A stretch of DNA of 64,000 nt from assembly GCA_026873275.1 (NCBI GenBank), contig JANTUC010000014.1, positions 1,395,668 through 1,459,667 of the forward strand, in the 5' to 3' direction. Positions within the stretch are counted from its first letter, which is position 1. Every line of letters starts with the position of its first letter. Positions 36,547 through 48,360 of this stretch are shown piece after piece. The notes beneath the pieces are model-generated. The model saw nothing but the letters and a program-made list of their open reading frames with translations, did not search any database and was not told where the DNA came from. The position numbers were made by a program, and so were the translations under genes. The DNA is from Pseudopithomyces maydicus (Eukaryota; Ascomycota; Dothideomycetes; Pleosporales; Didymosphaeriaceae).

Positions 36547-37788
36547 TATGGGCTTCTGTGTTTTTGTTGAGAAGAGGTCAAAAGTATTGAAGATTTCTCA
36601 ACTCGAAAGGAAGCACAGGACGTTGATTGACTAATGAAACTGTTAGAACTCTGATATCGCAATCTTTTTATCGCCAGCAGTACGCAGCAAAAGGGCGCGG
36701 CACGCGTTTAATTTTATACTTTGGGCCGGCCTCTTCGGAATAAGTGAGGCACAGATCACGCACGAACTCCCATTGGCTTATTTATCCCGAATCCCGAAGA
36801 CGAAGGAGTTCAGCAATACAGAAAGAAATGACGTCAATAAAATTCTATTACATAGAATTTATCAATTGCTATACAAAGGCTACTATAATTGTTAGGATTG
36901 ATTCCTTTATGTATGCACGTTTAATTGTCCCAATAGGGGTTCACAGCTTTTTCTCCACCATATATGCATTTTCATCCAGTTCGCTACTGTGCTGCCGCTC
37001 TATCTGAACACAAAACATTACGATCAATTACGCCGGCGCTGTAAGCTAAATTACACCAGTATTTAGCTTTCTTCCGAGACCTGTACCCCGAGCTATTGCC
37101 CTCGAAGGCAATGCAGAAGTATTCACTTGACGTGTCATCTCAGGCAGTTATATGAAAAATAACTAAGCCATTCATAATAGAGGTCAACCTCATCCTGTCC
37201 ATGAGAAGTGATCGAAGATTGAAGATATCATGGGATGAGCCAAGTATGCAAACCTTTCTCCTAGCGTTTCCATACGTTTTGCGTTACTTTGAATTACCGC
37301 AGACCAATATAGAGTTCCAAAAAAGCTAGTGTTATTTCCAGATGTGCAGATGACACGATACCCCCAACAGCGCATAGATTGTAGCTACCAGCAAGCAGTA
37401 TTTCCAGCAGACAAACAGATCTTTTAATTAAACTTGGCGAAAAGAGCCTGCCCGAAACCAACGGCAAATGGACCCATAGTATGGGGCTACCAGGTACTCA
37501 ATCGTCGTCTTCGTATATCCTTTCTCTGTATCTCATTAGTCAGCCGTGCTCTGGCTACGTGGAACCAGATAAACCAATGGCTGGACATAACCTGTGTCTG
37601 GCATAATCATAAATGCTTCGTTAATATGTGGATGTGATCCTCAGACATTACGTCATACATAGAAGTGACAAGCTCACGCTTGGGATGGATTTGTGAAGAC
37701 TTAGTTGTGTGAAATATTCTAAACTATCTAGTAATGTACCAAGAATTATTACAGTCTTAGATTGTTTTCCAAGCCGAATCACCCATCG
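36547..37788. other. Intergenic with R2/R1 composite repeat
   Basis: It carries the MFS promoter side and the ABC transporter 3' flank. The composite repeat occupies about 36835-37080. Elsewhere (37100-37780) no gene is supported. Confidence 0.45.
36835..37080 (+). repeat. R2 module containing R1 (copy 5)
   Basis: The R2 left block (gaatttatcaattgctata) is at about 36857. R1 follows at 36929-37017, with aggggttcacagctttt, gcattttcatccagttcgc, gctgccgctctatctg and aacacaaaac. The R2 right block is cgccggcgctgtaagctaaa then acaccagtatttagctttct. This is the longest copy and suggests the order R2-left, R1, R2-right. Confidence 0.65.
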
Positions 37789-40700
37789 TCAGCCACTGTG
37801 TAACTGTCTGAACAATGACTCTTTACGAGCCAACAACTCCGCTGGAGATCCAAATTCTGCAAGCCTGCCACCGTCCAGGACAGCCACGACGTCGCTGTCC
37901 TCGATGGTGTTGAGTCTGTGTGCGACCGTGACGATGGTATGTCCTGAAAATTCTTTCCTGATGATGCGTTGCATGAGTGTATCCGTTTCAGCATCCACAT
38001 TACTTGTTGCCTCGTCAAGCACCAAGATTTTGCTATCTCGCAACATGGCCCGCGCAAGGCAGAAAAGTTGTTGTTGGCCATGTGAGAGTGGCTGCGCTTT
38101 CATTTGCGCGTCGAGCCCACCGCGGGACTCGATGATTGACCACAATCGGACCTTTTTCAGGGATTCTATGATGGTTTCATCCTTGGAGAAACCTGATGGA
38201 TCAGCATTCTCGCGGACTGAAGCCGATAAGACGAAGGGGTCTTGGGGGATAGCTGTCAAGCGCGTCCTGACGGTCTCGCGCGGTAGGGTAGCAAGGTCTA
38301 AACCATCTATCTCGATTTTCCCACCCGAAATTTCGATAAGGCGAAATAAAGACAGAAGAAGGGAAGATTTTCCGCTGTGCTGGTTAGATAAATCTTCTGC
38401 GAACGCAGTCATGGAATGCTCACCTGCCAGTGCGGCCGCAAATGCCAACCTTCTGTCCCGGCATAATAGTCATAGATATGTTTTGAAGAGCAGGTGCCGA
38501 AGGACCGTACGAGGCTGTCAAATCCTTGAAGTCGATCCTCCCTTTCTCAGGCCATGCATCAGGTGGCGTTTCTCGCTCTTCGCGCTTGTCTTCCGGGGGA
38601 GTGGTGAGCTCAAAGTTCCTCAATCGAGCAATTGCGCCAAGTGAAGTTTCAAGCTGGGTCCAACCCTCTACTAGGACTCGAAGAGATTGGTTGAAACCTA
38701 GGATGTTGTTCAATGCAATACCTACAGCAGCTCCGCTCGATTGACCAGGCACTCGTGTAGCTAACGCGACAACTACAATTCCGACAGCGGCTACCATTAG
38801 GTCGAGGACCAGTGAGAGCCATCTCTGGAGGCAATAGAGAAGATAGTATGGGCGTTGAGACCTATCTAACCGATTGATTTCCATCTTCTGAGCCTCGTTG
38901 GCCCAACCGAATGCGCGTATTGTAGATAAGCCTTCCAAGCATTCGAGAAAATGAGTATAGACAGGACTTCGGGCTTCAAGGTCCAAGAATCGGAGCTGTC
39001 GAGACGTGAGAAGGTAGACCTTTTGTAGGCCATAAAAAGCAACGACGAAGAACGGGATGACAATTGCCATGTAGCTGGATCCTTGCGCAATCAAGGCGGC
39101 CTGAGCAAAGATCATGAAAACAGATAGTACGACCCTGCCACACGCCAAGGGCAACAACCTATCAATTAAGCCAATATCCTGACTAAAGCGGTTCAATGTG
39201 ACACCGGTGTCCGTTTTGGCGTAGAAAGACTGGGGGCTTGCACCGCCGTATTCAATAGGATCTGATGGAGTTTGATCGAAGATCGAGGCGATATCCAGAG
39301 TAGGATCCACCACAGCGTTCCGGTTCTGAAAATCCACGAGGCCACCGCAAGGATGATGTAGACGCTCATGAACTTTGCCGTTTCGTGGCCGTTTGCTTCC
39401 GTCCACCAGACCAGCCATATCTGCGGAAAGAATTGCGTGAATACGAATAGGGCGGTGGAGACTAGGAAGCAGAAAGTACCTATAGGGCTGATAGACTTGA
39501 AATAGTATCTGTACACAGCGATATCGCCAGTCTTCCGTGTCAGATCCGACACGTCCGTCGCAGTGACAGTTTTGATTGGAGGTTTTTTCTTCTTGAGCCC
39601 AGATTTCTCTGCTAGTTCTGCTTCACTCCTGGTCTGGTCAGCACCTAGGACTAGGTTGCTGATGTAACCTTCTTGTTCTCGAAGTTGGTCGAAGTTGCCT
39701 TGTTGCGCGATCTTGCCATCGGCCCCGAGTACTACAATATGGTCTGCGAGATGGAAATGGCGAGAGGAATGAGTTATTAACAGCACGGTGGAGTTAAGAT
39801 TACGGAAGAGTCCATCTGGACCTATCAACCGGTCAACCACTACTTTCTCGGTTTTGTTGTCCAGTGCACTTATCACATCATCGAGAAGAACAATGCATGG
39901 TTTAGCATAGACAGCACGAGCGAGAGCGACACGTTGCTTTTGCCCCCGGATAGTGTCATGCCGCGACTCCCAGGGATAGTAAGATCTCCATCTGGCAGCT
40001 GCTGGAAGTCTTGGTCAAGTGCGCAAGCTTGCAGTACCGAGTTGTACCACGCTTCGTCGATGTTTGAAGATGCAGACGAGCTTAGACCACATATGTTCTG
40101 TCGGATAGTTGTATTTAAGATCCATGGGGTTTGGCTACAGTATGACGTGTCCAATGAAGATACAGAGATCTCTCCTCGTTCTAAAGGAAGTTCCCCTAAT
40201 ACAGCCCTCATCAAGGTCGTTTTTCCGGACCCGACGGGGCCAGTGATGATGGTGGTCGAGCCAACTTTAAATTGTATATCAATGTCCCTGATGGCAGCAT
40301 CAGCAGTGGGACATGGCTTTACTGTGACTTCGCGCACAAGGATTGCAGCTTCGTCGGCTCCTCTAGCACTATGAGAATCTAACTCCCTGTTGGCGTTGCG
40401 AATTGGTTGGAGTTCGACGCTTTCGGTGGCACCGGATCGAGAAGGCCGTTTAAATGAGTCTTCTTCTTGCCTTTTGTGCTGGCGATAATCTTCCCACGAT
40501 GGAGCAACAAGGAACTTCTGGATCCGTTCAAAACAGCCAATAGCCGCGCCCGTCTCGGGGATGGCCGTCAAGAAAGTAGAGGCTGGCGTGGTCAAAAGGG
40601 AGATGGTGGCAAGCGACGTGATAGCTTGGTTCGTCGAAAGACTATCAGATCCCTGAACGCGTGCTTTGATCTCGTAGGCAACGAAGGTCAATACCGGGGA

Positions 40701-42389
40701 GAAAATCTGGGGAGTATAGCCAGTCATGTTGGTTAAGACGACCAACCACCGATAACCATCGGCAGACTTCATCTCTTCAGCTCTCTGGCGTTGGATACTT
40801 TTCGACAATAGTCCGGCCAGACCCATCATCTTGACACTCTTCATAGCACCCAGCATCGAAGCAGTAGATGCAATACGGGTCTGGATCTTTCCGCTCCAGA
40901 TCTTCTGTTTTTCACTCGCAAACTTGGAGGCATATGTATTGACACCAGCGCATACTGCAAGATTATCAGTATGGAGGGTCATCCAGGGAAGTGTGATTCT
41001 TCTTTCACTCACAGAGAACAACAAGAATGGGTATCACAGAGACGGCACCTAGTTGAATGGATAGTAGCCAGACTCCAATGGCAACTTCAACAAGTCGTGA
41101 CCACACCTCATTCATGCTTTGCATGCTAGTCGCTATCCGGTCAATGTCGGTACTCATGTGGGTAACGGCAGCCGATTCATCATAAACACCATCTCGCAAG
41201 ACCAGGGTATTGTTGAAAATGAGTCCCACCAACCCTCCCCGTAGCATCGTTATCGACCGGTATAGGGCATGCATGTATCGCACAGTAGACAGCGCAATAC
41301 CAACATAGATCAAGGCTGCTGCGGCGATGAGCCCTAGACTGTCGCTATAGTATGTCTCAGACTTCTGGGGATTGCTGACAAGGTCAATCATGCGGGTGAT
41401 AAGGAAAGGCTGGGCGTAATTGAAACCGATCAGACACAGTCGAGCTGGAACAACGGAGAGTAAGGACCAACGAAGGCATTTTGCGCAAGCCCAGATTAAT
41501 TCGTAGCGTCGCTCCGGCGTACCTTGACATCATCAGCGGCCATCTTTCTGGGGTGTAAAGAAGACGCAACCTACGTCGTCGATCCCATGTGATCTGCATC
41601 TCATCCCGTAACTTCTCAGAAGATAGATTTGGAGGGTTCTCCCACAGATCATCGAGCGATAGCAACCTCTTAAACCCCTTGAGAAAAAGCGAATTGAGCC
41701 ATAAGAACAACGTCCTGTTCCATACCCCGCTGATTGCTTCTGGGGGTAGCCTTTATAGGGTTCCTTCAGGTCAGCCGTCTTTTTGTGGGACTCCAACCAC
41801 CATACTAGGACCATGGCAGCCATGGTGACGACGTAAAGCGCGGCAATGGAATTGACATCACCCCGGAGAAAGAGAGTGCGAGCTTTTGGTATGTCAAGTA
41901 GTAGCGTGAATATCAGATATACTTCTAGCACGGTTGATGGCCGGACAGCGCGGGTATGCTCAAGGTAGGAGAGCGGGTACATTGCCAGAGCGCATAGAAA
42001 CGACAAAGCGGCGGAGGGGACTGAAGCCGATGTTCGCAGAGCAGGCTTCGTTGCCCACAGTATCAACAAGGTAAGTTGAGAAGCTACTAAGAGTGTTATG
42101 GCAGCCTAAAGATTAATCAAGTCATGAGTATGTAGTAGTCAGCGCTCACAGTTTTCTTTAGTAGCGCTCGGTGACGCTGAGATGTGACGACCGGGCGTCC
42201 GTAGAGCCAGATAATCCTGAGGGGTAAAATGAGCAGGAAAAGGGCCGAAGGGCCACAAGAGAGGATGGCTTGCTCGAAGAGCAGCGTGAAGTCGAAGCCG
42301 CCACGACATGAAGACGCGACAACAGGCCCAAAGACGTCATCGTCTTGAACGGTGCACGAATGAATGTTCACGACACTGTTTGATGCCAT
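37789..42389 (-). CDS. ABCC (MRP-type) full transporter, three one-base frame breaks
   Basis: Exons 42150-42389, 41575-42105, 41013-41522, 38424-40954 and 37789-38374. Adding one base at each of three homopolymers gives exactly 1467 codons (1466 residues), the normal ABCC length. Breaks: G5 at 41742-41746 (restores PPEAISGVWN), C5 at 39943-39947 (restores LSGGQKQR) and G5 at 39232-39236 (restores FYAKTDTGV). NBD1 has Walker A GPVGSGKTT, Walker B CIVLLDDV and H-loop LITHSSRH. NBD2 has Walker A GRTGSGKSS, split by the last intron, signature LSHGQQQL, Walker B ILVLDEATS and VAHRLN. An N-terminal membrane domain precedes the first ABC membrane domain, typical of long ABCC proteins. Predicted ATP-driven export of conjugates or metabolites. 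Confidence 0.92.
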
Positions 42390-43036
42390 TGTGGAATGAG
42401 TCTGGGGGACAGCCTTTTGCCAGTGGCGGAGATCAAAGTACCTGTAGATGAAGCAGCTGTTTAGGCGATGGATGAGGAGCAGTTAACGGGGTTAGAGCGG
42501 CACCTAAGACTTTTGCCTAAAGCGTATGTTTCCACTAGCGCGTTTGGCTAGCTTATGTAGCAAGCGCTGTCGAGTTAGCGCACTGCTTCCGTGGAAGCTC
42601 CGTAGCATGTAAGCGGCATAAGAAAAAGGCCGCGACCCCGAGGTCCGATCACGTGCATGGTCTGAATGGATATTTCCACAATGAACGAATGACGGCTTTT
42701 GACATGCATATGTGGTGATGAGTGATTCTTGTGCACATTGAACAGGGGCCGACGAGGAATATTAAAGAGATGTCGCAAAAAACCCGAGAAGGGCTAATAG
42801 GATACTCACACTGGTGGATGAAAAGTGTGGGCGGCAATCACAGAAGAAAGCAATTAAAAGGGAAATCTTGCATGCATATTACAATGCCTTGCTATCTCTT
42901 CACGATTGCGAGCATCCGCTTTTCTGATGAAAGAGACTCCAGCTACCAGATTACTTGGCCTAGCGGTAGACATCCTAGTCACAACTTTTTTTATCTATTC
43001 GAACATGAGTCTCTTGCACAACTCATTCGCATACTA
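42390..43036. other. Intergenic, no supported gene
   Basis: It separates the ABC transporter start from the 3' end of RAE1. Overlapping small ORFs (42575-42837 minus, 42722-43151 plus) have no family resemblance. It should contain the ABC promoter and the RAE1 3' UTR. Confidence 0.4.
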
Positions 43037-44192
43037 CTACTTCTTCTTCACTGATCCGCGAGGTTTGCACTCGTCTTCTTGGACCGGATGCAGCATAACT
43101 TTCAAAGGATACTGTGGGTTGTTGAAGCTATATCCCTTGCTCCAGTCATAGCCAATCCCATAAGCGAAAATGGTACCATCGGCGTTGAAGGCTGAGGCTG
43201 TGATGGAGCCCCCAACAGATTTGAATGCCTTTAGTCGCGAGTGCGAATCTTTGTCCCAGAAATGGAAGGTCCCATCTGCACCTCCGGTGCTAAAGGTGCC
43301 GTAGACGGGGTGAAATGAAATGGCATTGACGGAGTAGACCTTGGCAGTAGCGTTGACAGGAGCGTCGCGGTGGCATTTGAAGGTGAAATTGAGGCTATGC
43401 GATAGATCAGCAAGGAGATGAAGCAGGGATCACGAAGCCTCCCCAATAGATGATGTACCTGGAGTCCTTGTCGTTGACGTATTGGAACCCGCACCTGCCC
43501 TCGACGCTACCGATGGCATACCCAGAAGCGTCGTTGAAACAGCTCACAACCCGTGTCTGCCATTTCAAGGGGCTCTGTATAGTCTTGTAGATGGTGGTGG
43601 GGCTGTCAAGGTTCACGACCTGCAGCCAGCGATCGGCGGTTGCAACGACAAGCAGTTTGGCTTTGACATCCATGGAGTAGACGCTTCCCATGCATTCGAC
43701 AGTGGCTGCCGGACTTTGCTGCCGCAAGTCCCAATATTTGATGGTCTTGTCCCACGAGCCAGTCACGATCATTTCAGTATTGTTGACCTCAAAGGCACGA
43801 ATACACTTGATTGGCTCGTCATGAGCGGCGACCTGCTGTGTAGCGCCGGTGTCTATGTTCAGAACGCGGGCCGTTTTATCTACGCTAGAGCCAACGACGT
43901 TGTGGCCATCCTAAGATAGCGGTAGTGTGAGCGGGCCGTCCCGTTAGTTCAAGGAGGCGGGGGCGGTATGTACCTTCAGCCATTGACAGTTCAACACAGG
44001 ACCGTCGAACGATATCAACGCTTTACCTTGGCCAGTATGCGATTGAGTAAGGTCGTAGATGCGAAGCTTGGAGTCCCACGACGCGACGGCAAGGTGGTTA
44101 GCCACGGGCGAGAAGGCGAGGGCGGCGACAGTGTCCGAGGGTCCGTCGGCAAGTTCGATATCAGGTCTTAAAGGCACCATCAGGGAGGCCAT
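43037..44192 (-). CDS. RAE1: mRNA export factor Rae1/Gle2, WD40 protein
   Basis: Three exons (43974-44192, 43459-43910 and 43037-43394) with 63- and 64-nt introns give 342 residues, matching the Rae1/Gle2 family. It is a seven-bladed WD40 propeller of the nuclear pore that binds the Nup98 GLEBS motif and acts in mRNA export. Diagnostic segments: WDSKLRIYDL (blade 1), PVLNCQWLK|DGHNVVG across intron 1, VTGSWDKTIKYWDLR, EGRCGFQYVNDKDS, the family signature FKCHRDAPVNATAKVYSVNA after intron 2, and FSTGGADGTFHFWDKD. The C-terminus ends LHPVQEDECKPRGSVKKK. All three exons are clean, with no frame damage or RIP marks, as expected of a core gene. Confidence 0.96.
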
Positions 44193-44899
<707 letters not shown>

Positions 44900-47893
44900 T
44901 TAGATGTTCATTATCATCATCATCATCGCCGCTAGAACAGAGCTCCAGACGATCGAACCATCGATTAACCTTAAACCAGAGGCTGCTCCAGTCGTGCTAG
45001 AAGACGAATCCGTAGATCCAGGTCCTTCGCTGCTGCCTGTCGGCGTCACTTCATTCGAATCTGTCGTTTGCGAATCCTCCGAGTCTCCCTCGCCGGCCCC
45101 ACTTTTCGAAGATGAGGTTATTGTAGCTTCAGCTGCATTCTTCGATCCGCTCAGCGATCCCCCGGAACCGCTCGATGTAGGTGAAAGCGCGATAGCCGTT
45201 TTCGAGCCATCAGGACCGGTGACGTAAATGTTCCCAGATGAGTCGGGCGTGGTGTCCCACGTGTAAGTTTTCCCATCGACAATCATCTGTCCGTTCGGAG
45301 CCAGGGAAATAGTGCGACCGTTGACGGTGACGGCCGGGCCGCCCACCTGCAGCGTTTGTCGTACTCCGCCCGCAATAACAGCAATGGTGCCATCTGGATT
45401 CAATATCATTGGGATATCGGCGACACGTACGGTGGAAGACTGTTCTTGCGAGATACTGTGCACTTGGCCATCCACGACTAGCTTGTCTCCGGACGGAGAT
45501 ACGAAGACGGTATGTCCGTTGACGGAAATTTGGTTCTGTCCCGGTCTAACGATTTGTTGGTTACCGTTTGGATCGGTGACGGCGACACTTCCATCCGGCT
45601 GGACCGTCACTGGTATTCCGTTGATGGTTGTCGGAGTTCCCACTGTCAGACCACTACGGCCTGAATCTGAATTTGTGCCTGTTGCTTGCGCTCCTGTTCC
45701 AACGGACTGAGTGGGGTCGATGTTGATGGGCTGAGGTGTTATGGTGGTGACGGGTCTGTTTCCACCGGGATTGCTGCCATCAGGATTGGTAGGATTGTTG
45801 GTTGAGGGGTCTTGAGCTGGCGAGCTTGGGGTAGTTCCTGTACCCCCAGATGGATCAGCAGGAGAGTTGGAGCCTTGAGGGGGCGAGCCCGTAGGTGATC
45901 CCGTGTTCCCGCCAGGCTGATTGGAAGGCCCATTGTTAGGCGGGGTGTTGTTAGGTGGGTTGTTTGGCGGATTGGAAGGCGAACCAGAAGGCGGGTCTGA
46001 AGGGGGGTTAGGTGGATTGTTTGGTGGATTGGAAGGCGAACCAGAAGGCGGGTCTGAAGGGCGGTTAGGTGGGTTGTTTGGTGGATTGGAAGGCGAACCA
46101 GAAGGCGGGTCTGAAGGGCGGTTAGGTGGGTTGTTTGGCGGATTGGAAGGCGAATCAGAAGGCGGGTCTGAAGGGGGATTAACGGGCGGATCAGCAGGTC
46201 GTGTGGGCTCAGCCGTATTTGGACCACTGCTAGGACCAGGTTGGCCATTTGTAGGTGTGCTACCCGGCGCAGGAGGGGAAACAGGCGTGGAAGTAAGGAA
46301 GTTGGGAACAGCAGTCAGTGCAATAGGCGGATCTTGAGTACCCTCAAAGTAAGGAACGCAATCAGCCCACTCTGGATCCAGGGCCCTTACTTGGGGTGGT
46401 ACAGCCAAGTTGGGTTGGAAAAGAGTCTGCACGATGGAGTCACATCCACCATGAATTTCGCACAGTGGCAAACAATTATAGGCACTGCTTGGCACAGGCC
46501 CCGACAAATCGGCGAAGTTCATCGGGTGAGGTGTGGCAGCAACAACTAGCCCTCGCTCACCCATTTGCCACCCACACATGGTGGATATATCGCGTGATTC
46601 GACTTCGACATAAGCGTCGGTGTATGTATTGCCAAAAGGCACTGATGTCTCTCCGATTCCACTTCTATAATCGCACCACCTATATGCGGAGACAGTGTTA
46701 TAACGCACGTAGGCTTTGTCGGCCCAGAAAGTGGTGCCGTTGACCACAGCGCTCTGATGAGGTTGAGAATAAATACTTTGAGAGTAACTGTTGTAGCCTG
46801 GGCTGGTGTTGGCACACAAGTCGCTTGAGCTGCTTGGCGGAGGAAAGTAAAGCAGCTCAACACTCTTTGCTCGTATGGTGCACTGCCTGGTCTTTGCGCA
46901 TTGCTCTAGATCCGGCGTACTTGGTAGACCACCTTCGCAAGTGGGACCAACAGGTTTTCGGGTTGTTTCCCAGACATTGAACGTGAAGGTCACTTGTTGC
47001 CCAGGAGCAATGGCTGTTTCTCCGATATAGTTGAATGCATCGTCGATGTACCAGGCACTACCGGCATGGTCGACCCGGGGTAGATATGTACTACTCAAGA
47101 TGGGCAAAGGTGGCAGCTGACCTGGTGCTGCAGTGATCAATGGCGTGGACTGGCCGTTGACAACCACGACTGTGGGCGTCGCAGGCACAGATATTGTCAA
47201 AATGTTCTTGGATGACCAGGTCGACAAGCTGCCCAGTAATGTAGAGGCAAACATGTTCCAAAGATTGGTACACTCTGAAGTGCCGTTGATCTTGCAGGAC
47301 GGCGCACCTCTCCATGGATATGGATTGGGTTCCGTCACGGGCCCTATGCTCAGACGGGTACGGACAGTGCTTGTCACGATGGGGGTCGGTAATGTAATAA
47401 CCTGAAGTTTGGACGCCTCTTCCTCGTCTGTGAAGCGTGGTAGGCCATCGCAATAGGTGGTCCAACTGAGATTACCTAAGCTGGCGTTTCCGGTCACGGT
47501 TGGCAGAGGAGGGTAGCCGGTTGCGATTGTCACCGTGGAGGTTGAGATTATCCACGAGGTTTCTTGGTGGGAACGATCCCAGTCATTGGAAGCCAGCGAG
47601 TAGGACCAGGAGTAAGACCAGCACTCGGTTGCATTGTTGAGATCTGGAGCTCGAGTGGTATTGGAGCTGGTGAGGCGGAGAGACGGCGATGATGTGATGT
47701 TTGCAGCTCTGGAGGTCAAGGGTAGTGTGGCATTAATGGTAGCAGTAGTAGCAGGTTGTAGTGCACTGGATGCCGACGCGAGTGCCGTCGAGTTCCCGAA
47801 CAGAGGTGTTTCGGTCGGCCTTGAACCCTGCATGTCTCCGGTGCCGGTCCTCAACGGCGCTGTCAACGCTAACGATGCCACAATGAAGTCCAT
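44900..47893 (-). CDS. Secreted, probably GPI-anchored, repeat-rich wall protein
   Basis: A single exon encodes 997 residues. The N-terminus MDFIVASLALTAPLRTGTG is a plausible short signal peptide. The next 400 residues are Ser/Thr-rich with many N-glycosylation sites and paired cysteines (CNLPLCEIHGGCDS-type spacing). Residues about 550-680 are a Pro/Asn/Ser tract with four 19-residue repeats (NPPNRPSDPPSGSPSNPPN type). It is followed by beta-rich units with the recurring pattern TVNGRTISLAPNGQMIVDGK and ISVNGHTVFVSPSGDKLVVDG. The C-terminus is a Ser/Thr/Gly stretch ending in a hydrophobic tail (SVLAAMMMMIMNI), as needed for GPI anchoring. Predicted cell-wall or surface protein; function unknown. 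It is the last intact gene before the RIP block. Confidence 0.82.
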   Translation of the reverse strand: MDFIVASLALTAPLRTGTGDMQGSRPTETPLFGNSTALASASSALQPATTATINATLPLTSRAANITSSPSLRLTSSNTTRAPDLNNATECWSYSWSYSLASNDWDRSHQETSWIISTSTVTIATGYPPLPTVTGNASLGNLSWTTYCDGLPRFTDEEEASKLQVITLPTPIVTSTVRTRLSIGPVTEPNPYPWRGAPSCKINGTSECTNLWNMFASTLLGSLSTWSSKNILTISVPATPTVVVVNGQSTPLITAAPGQLPPLPILSSTYLPRVDHAGSAWYIDDAFNYIGETAIAPGQQVTFTFNVWETTRKPVGPTCEGGLPSTPDLEQCAKTRQCTIRAKSVELLYFPPPSSSSDLCANTSPGYNSYSQSIYSQPHQSAVVNGTTFWADKAYVRYNTVSAYRWCDYRSGIGETSVPFGNTYTDAYVEVESRDISTMCGWQMGERGLVVAATPHPMNFADLSGPVPSSAYNCLPLCEIHGGCDSIVQTLFQPNLAVPPQVRALDPEWADCVPYFEGTQDPPIALTAVPNFLTSTPVSPPAPGSTPTNGQPGPSSGPNTAEPTRPADPPVNPPSDPPSDSPSNPPNNPPNRPSDPPSGSPSNPPNNPPNRPSDPPSGSPSNPPNNPPNPPSDPPSGSPSNPPNNPPNNTPPNNGPSNQPGGNTGSPTGSPPQGSNSPADPSGGTGTTPSSPAQDPSTNNPTNPDGSNPGGNRPVTTITPQPINIDPTQSVGTGAQATGTNSDSGRSGLTVGTPTTINGIPVTVQPDGSVAVTDPNGNQQIVRPGQNQISVNGHTVFVSPSGDKLVVDGQVHSISQEQSSTVRVADIPMILNPDGTIAVIAGGVRQTLQVGGPAVTVNGRTISLAPNGQMIVDGKTYTWDTTPDSSGNIYVTGPDGSKTAIALSPTSSGSGGSLSGSKNAAEATITSSSKSGAGEGDSEDSQTTDSNEVTPTGSSEGPGSTDSSSSTTGAASGLRLIDGSIVWSSVLAAMMMMIMNI
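45969..46196. repeat. 57-bp coding tandem repeat, four units
   Basis: The phrase ggattggaaggcga begins at 45969, 46026, 46083 and 46140, spaced exactly 57 bp (19 codons). The units encode the Pro-rich linker of the wall protein and can expand or contract in frame. Confidence 0.9.
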
Positions 47894-48360
47894 CCTGCAT
47901 GTGTGTACCGAGTAGTGCAGTGTAGCAGAGACAGGCAGCTACGCAGCATTGCTCGAAATTCTGTGCAGCATTCAGCAGGATAAATCATCTTGGGCATTCG
48001 GCCCCCACTGGGACACGGCAAGGCTGGGCCGAGATCAGCGAATGGGTGGGTCAAGCTTATCCGGAAATGGTGAAAAGTGAGTATTTTTTTCAATACCAAG
48101 CAAAAGGCAAAAGGCAATGCACATTGCGGCACCACGTGAATCGAAGCATGCAGCCAATATTGGGATAGAGGGAGTAAGCAACCAAGATTGCATGAGTGCA
48201 CAGACTGCTAGCCAAGACTTGCTAATACGTTTCGATAGAAAGTTCTCACGCAGATGGCCAATTACACACCGATCTTCTACTATTTACCCTGGGCAAAAAT
48301 GGCCTCTTACTATTAACGAGCTGGCCAATCGGGCCATTTTAAGTAGTTGGCTTAGTATAG
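47894..48360. other. Promoter side of wall-protein gene
   Basis: Normal base composition until about 48360, where the sequence becomes AT-rich almost at once. It should hold the wall-protein promoter. No gene is supported. Confidence 0.45.

Noticed and set aside
41523..41574. Fourth frame break in the ABC transporter
   Set aside because: A 52-nt GTAGGT...CAAG intron joins WDRRRTPERRYELIWACAK in frame.
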